Part shown: piece after piece, positions 12,989 through 15,655 of the stretch
How the letters are laid out: every line of letters begins with the position of its first letter
Numbering within the stretch: the stretch's first letter is position 1
Source of the DNA: Halothiobacillus neapolitanus
Lineage (GTDB): Bacteria; Pseudomonadota; Gammaproteobacteria; Halothiobacillales; Halothiobacillaceae
Length of the DNA: 15,655 bases
Direction: 5' to 3'
NCBI GenBank assembly: GCA_020722165.1
Contig: DYLI01000027.1
Coordinates: forward strand, 1-15,655
Translations under genes and position numbers: made by a program
The notes under the pieces: model-generated
Database searches by the model: none
What the model was told of the DNA's origin: nothing
Seen by the model: the letters and a program-made list of their open reading frames with translations, nothing else

Positions 12989-15655
12989 TTAATCTTGAAT
13001 TTCGTCTTGATGACTCATGTCATCATCGGCAGTTGGGGTTTCGGTGGTCTGTTCCGCATCAATCACAACATCCTCAACGCTTTGAATACGTTCAATCTGC
13101 ACCAGATGCTCGTCTTTGCTCAAGCGAATCAAGGTCACACCTTGCGTATTGCGCCCCACCTGTGAAATTTCCGCCACCGGCGTGCGCACCAAGGTGCCCT
13201 GGTCGCTAATCAGCATCAGCTCATCGTCTTCAAATACGCGCACCGCACCGACCAACAAGCCATTACGCTCGGTCGTTTGCAGGGCAATCACACCCTGACC
13301 ACCACGGTTATGGCGTGGGAAATCGTCCAGCGGCGTGCGCTTGCCATAGCCATTGGCCGAGGCGGTGAGAATGTCGCCCTTGTTTTCCTGCGTGCCTTCA
13401 AGCACACCCTCACCCAAGTTATCAATCAGACTTTCAGCGGGGTTTTCACCATGCGCAATAATCATGGACACTACAACCTGACCTTCCGCCAGACGCACAC
13501 CAATCACTCCCGACGCGCCGCGCCCCATCGAGCGCACATCAGTTTCCGCAAAGCGAATCACCTTGCCAGCATTGGTGAACAACATCACGTCCTGGGAGCC
13601 ATCGGTCAATGCTGCGCCAATCAGACTGTCACCGTCGCGAATATCAATGGCGATAATGCCGCTGTTGCGCGGACGCGAGTATTCGACCAGCGGAGTCTTC
13701 TTGATTATGCCGTTTTGGGTGGCGAACATGACATAGGATTCACCGGAGAAATCACGCAGCGGCAGCAAGGCCTCAATGCGCTCGTTATCCTCCAGCGGCA
13801 GGATATTCACAATCGGGCGACCACGCGCCTGACCACTGCCCAAGGGCAATTCCCAGACCTTCTTCCAATACACACGACCGCGACTGGTGAAAATCATCAC
13901 CATGTCGTGCGAACTCGCCACCAGTAATTTCTGAATGGCATCCTCGCCCTTGACCTTGGCGGCACTTTTGCCACGACCACCACGATGTTGCGCGGCGTAG
14001 TCCGACAAGGACTGGGTTTTAATATAGCCCGCGTGCGACAACGTGACCACGCGCTGTTCCTCGGCAATCAGGTCTTCTTCCGACAAATCCGCGCGCGAAG
14101 CCTGAATCTCAGTACGGCGCGCATCAGCAAACTGGGTGCGCACCTGCACCAATTCGCCACGAATCACGGCACGCATACGATCAGGATTACCAAGTATTTC
14201 AAGCAGTTCGCCAATAGTGTTAAGAATTTCAGCGAACTCGCCAACGATCTTGTCCTGTTCCAAACCAGTCAAACGATGCAGGCGCAACTCAAGAATCGCT
14301 TGCGCCTGAGTGGCTGAAAGACGGTAAGTACCATCTTCGGAAGCACCAAAATCGGCATCCAAACCATCCGGGCGCGAGGATGAGGCGCCGGTACGCGCCA
14401 ACATATCGGACACAATGCCCGAACTCCAACGCCGCCCCAGCAAGCCCTCTTTAGCTTCAGCCGGGCTGGAAGCGGCTTTAATCAAGGCGATAATTTCATC
14501 GATATTGGCCAGCGCAACCGCCAGACCTTCCAAGATATGCGCACGATCGCGAGCTTTGCGCAGCTCAAACAGGGTGCGGCGCGTGACCACATCACGACGA
14601 TGGCGCAGGAAGGCTTCGAGCATATCGCGCAGCGGCAAGGTGCGCGGCTGACCATCCACCAAAGCCACCATGTTCAATCCAAACACGGTTTGCAACTGGG
14701 TTTGCTGATACAGATTATTCAGCAGCACCTCGGCCATTTCACCGCGTTTGACTTCAATCACCACGCGCATCCCATCCTTGTCGGATTCGTCGCGCAGCGC
14801 GGAAATACCTTCGATTTTCTTTTCTTTAACCAGCTCGGCAATGCGTTCGATCAAACGCGCCTTATTTACCTGATAGGGCAGCTCAGAAATAATAATGGTC
14901 TGATGACCGCGATCATCTTCTTCAATGCGAGCAAGTGCGCGCACTTGAATACGACCACGCCCCGTCAAATAGGCTTCACGCAACCCTGCACCGCCAAAAA
15001 TAATACCGGCGGTGGGAAAGTCGGGGCCTGGAACCAATTCAAGCAGGCGCTCGGTATCAAGATGCTCGTCATCAATCAAAGCGAGGCAGGCATCAATCAC
15101 TTCGCCCAGATTATGCGGCGGTATATTGGTGGCCATGCCCACGGCAATGCCGGACGAGCCATTGATCAGCAGATTGGGAATACGCGCGGGAAATACGACC
15201 GGTTCGCGCTCGGAACCATCGTAGTTGGGCGCAAAATCAACGGTGTCCTTGTCGATATCGGCCAGCAATTCGTGGGCGATCCGCGACATGCGGATTTCGG
15301 TGTAACGCATGGCCGCTGGGGCATCGCCATCCACCGAACCGAAGTTACCCTGGCCGTCGACCAGCATGTAGCGCAAGGAAAACGGCTGTGCCATGCGCAC
15401 AATGGTGTCGTAAATCGCCGAGTCGCCGTGCGGGTGATATTTACCCATAATGTCACCCACCAAGCGGGCGGACTTCTTGTAGGGCTTGTTCCAGTCGTTG
15501 TTCTGTTCGCTCATTGCAAACAGGGCGCGACGATGGACAGGTTTCAAACCATCACGCACATCAGGTAGGGCACGCCCCACAATGACGCTCATCGCGTATT
15601 CCATGTAGGACTGGCGCATCTCGTCTTCGAGATTGACCGGTAAAACTTCCTTGGC
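12989..15655 (-). CDS. gyrA: DNA gyrase subunit A, first few codons outside window
   Basis: GyrA is the breakage-reunion subunit of gyrase, which introduces negative supercoils with GyrB and ATP. 888 residues are visible, and the frame is open to the right edge. By position matching with E. coli (Ser83, Tyr122 and the box at 560 are each offset by 4) only about four N-terminal residues are missing. The active-site tyrosine is in AMRYTEIR (codon 15302-15304). The quinolone region reads HGDSAIYDT, with Ser at the position of E. coli Ser83 (15419-15421) and Asp at 87 (15407-15409), the susceptible pattern. The GyrA-box QHRGGRG (13970-13990) sets it apart from ParC. The C-terminal wrapping domain has an extra, acidic loop of about 20 residues (coded about 13376-13449), and the protein ends in an acidic tail. 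serC follows after 24 nt, as in Pseudomonas. Confidence 0.98.
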   Translation of the reverse strand, partial: AKEVLPVNLEDEMRQSYMEYAMSVIVGRALPDVRDGLKPVHRRALFAMSEQNNDWNKPYKKSARLVGDIMGKYHPHGDSAIYDTIVRMAQPFSLRYMLVDGQGNFGSVDGDAPAAMRYTEIRMSRIAHELLADIDKDTVDFAPNYDGSEREPVVFPARIPNLLINGSSGIAVGMATNIPPHNLGEVIDACLALIDDEHLDTERLLELVPGPDFPTAGIIFGGAGLREAYLTGRGRIQVRALARIEEDDRGHQTIIISELPYQVNKARLIERIAELVKEKKIEGISALRDESDKDGMRVVIEVKRGEMAEVLLNNLYQQTQLQTVFGLNMVALVDGQPRTLPLRDMLEAFLRHRRDVVTRRTLFELRKARDRAHILEGLAVALANIDEIIALIKAASSPAEAKEGLLGRRWSSGIVSDMLARTGASSSRPDGLDADFGASEDGTYRLSATQAQAILELRLHRLTGLEQDKIVGEFAEILNTIGELLEILGNPDRMRAVIRGELVQVRTQFADARRTEIQASRADLSEEDLIAEEQRVVTLSHAGYIKTQSLSDYAAQHRGGRGKSAAKVKGEDAIQKLLVASSHDMVMIFTSRGRVYWKKVWELPLGSGQARGRPIVNILPLEDNERIEALLPLRDFSGESYVMFATQNGIIKKTPLVEYSRPRNSGIIAIDIRDGDSLIGAALTDGSQDVMLFTNAGKVIRFAETDVRSMGRGASGVIGVRLAEGQVVVSMIIAHGENPAESLIDNLGEGVLEGTQENKGDILTASANGYGKRTPLDDFPRHNRGGQGVIALQTTERNGLLVGAVRVFEDDELMLISDQGTLVRTPVAEISQVGRNTQGVTLIRLSKDEHLVQIERIQSVEDVVIDAEQTTETPTADDDMSHQDEIQD

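Noticed and set aside
14537..15568. A 343-codon open frame on the plus strand opposite gyrA
   Set aside because: It lies wholly antisense to a certain gyrA, its translation is rich in His/Gln/Asn as expected from the complement of biased codons, and it shows no family motif.
12989..15655. ParC rather than GyrA
   Set aside because: The intact GyrA-box QHRGGRG, the length and the serC neighbour identify gyrase A.

Overview
The window is a stretch of bacterial chromosome carrying fourteen genes, all transcribed leftwards (minus strand). Twelve are complete; hisD is cut at the left edge and gyrA loses only its first few codons at the right edge. The gene order (gyrA-serC-serA-pheA-hisC-tyrA-aroA-cmk-rpsA-ihfB), the MlaB-like STAS gene next to murA-hisG-hisD, and the short HisG all point to a gamma- or betaproteobacterium. 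I cannot name the genus from sequence alone. Base composition is moderate, with the mlaB-like gene visibly AT-richer.

Reading in the direction of transcription, from the right edge: gyrA (DNA gyrase A); serC and serA (two steps of serine synthesis); pheA, hisC and tyrA (chorismate to phenylalanine and tyrosine, with an aminotransferase between them); aroA (shikimate pathway); cmk (CMP kinase). Spacings are a few bases, or 4-nt stop/start overlaps, except for a 132-bp tyrA-aroA gap that holds a repeat. A strong intrinsic terminator follows cmk. Then come rpsA (ribosomal protein S1) and ihfB (IHF beta), with a second intrinsic terminator after ihfB. Beyond it a separate unit runs mlaB-like, murA, hisG, hisD and leaves the window.

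The first block makes serine, phenylalanine and tyrosine and joins them to gyrase and nucleotide metabolism. Both aminotransferases in it, SerC and HisC, use pyridoxal phosphate. The last block joins peptidoglycan precursor synthesis (MurA) to the first and last enzymes of histidine synthesis (HisG, HisD).

This is mostly a conserved housekeeping region. I found no defence system, phage, transposase, CRISPR array or RNA gene, and no convincing new multi-gene system. The points worth a second look are: (1) a CACAGAG-type tandem and inverted repeat between tyrA and aroA; (2) a three-segment, mutually exclusive hairpin arrangement in the cmk-rpsA gap, just ahead of an rpsA start without a Shine-Dalgarno sequence; (3) a SerA that lacks the usual catalytic-Glu motif; (4) a class-II-like AroA; (5) a junction where the ihfB end of one conserved cluster meets the mlaB end of another. 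No gene-free stretch exceeds about 135 bp.
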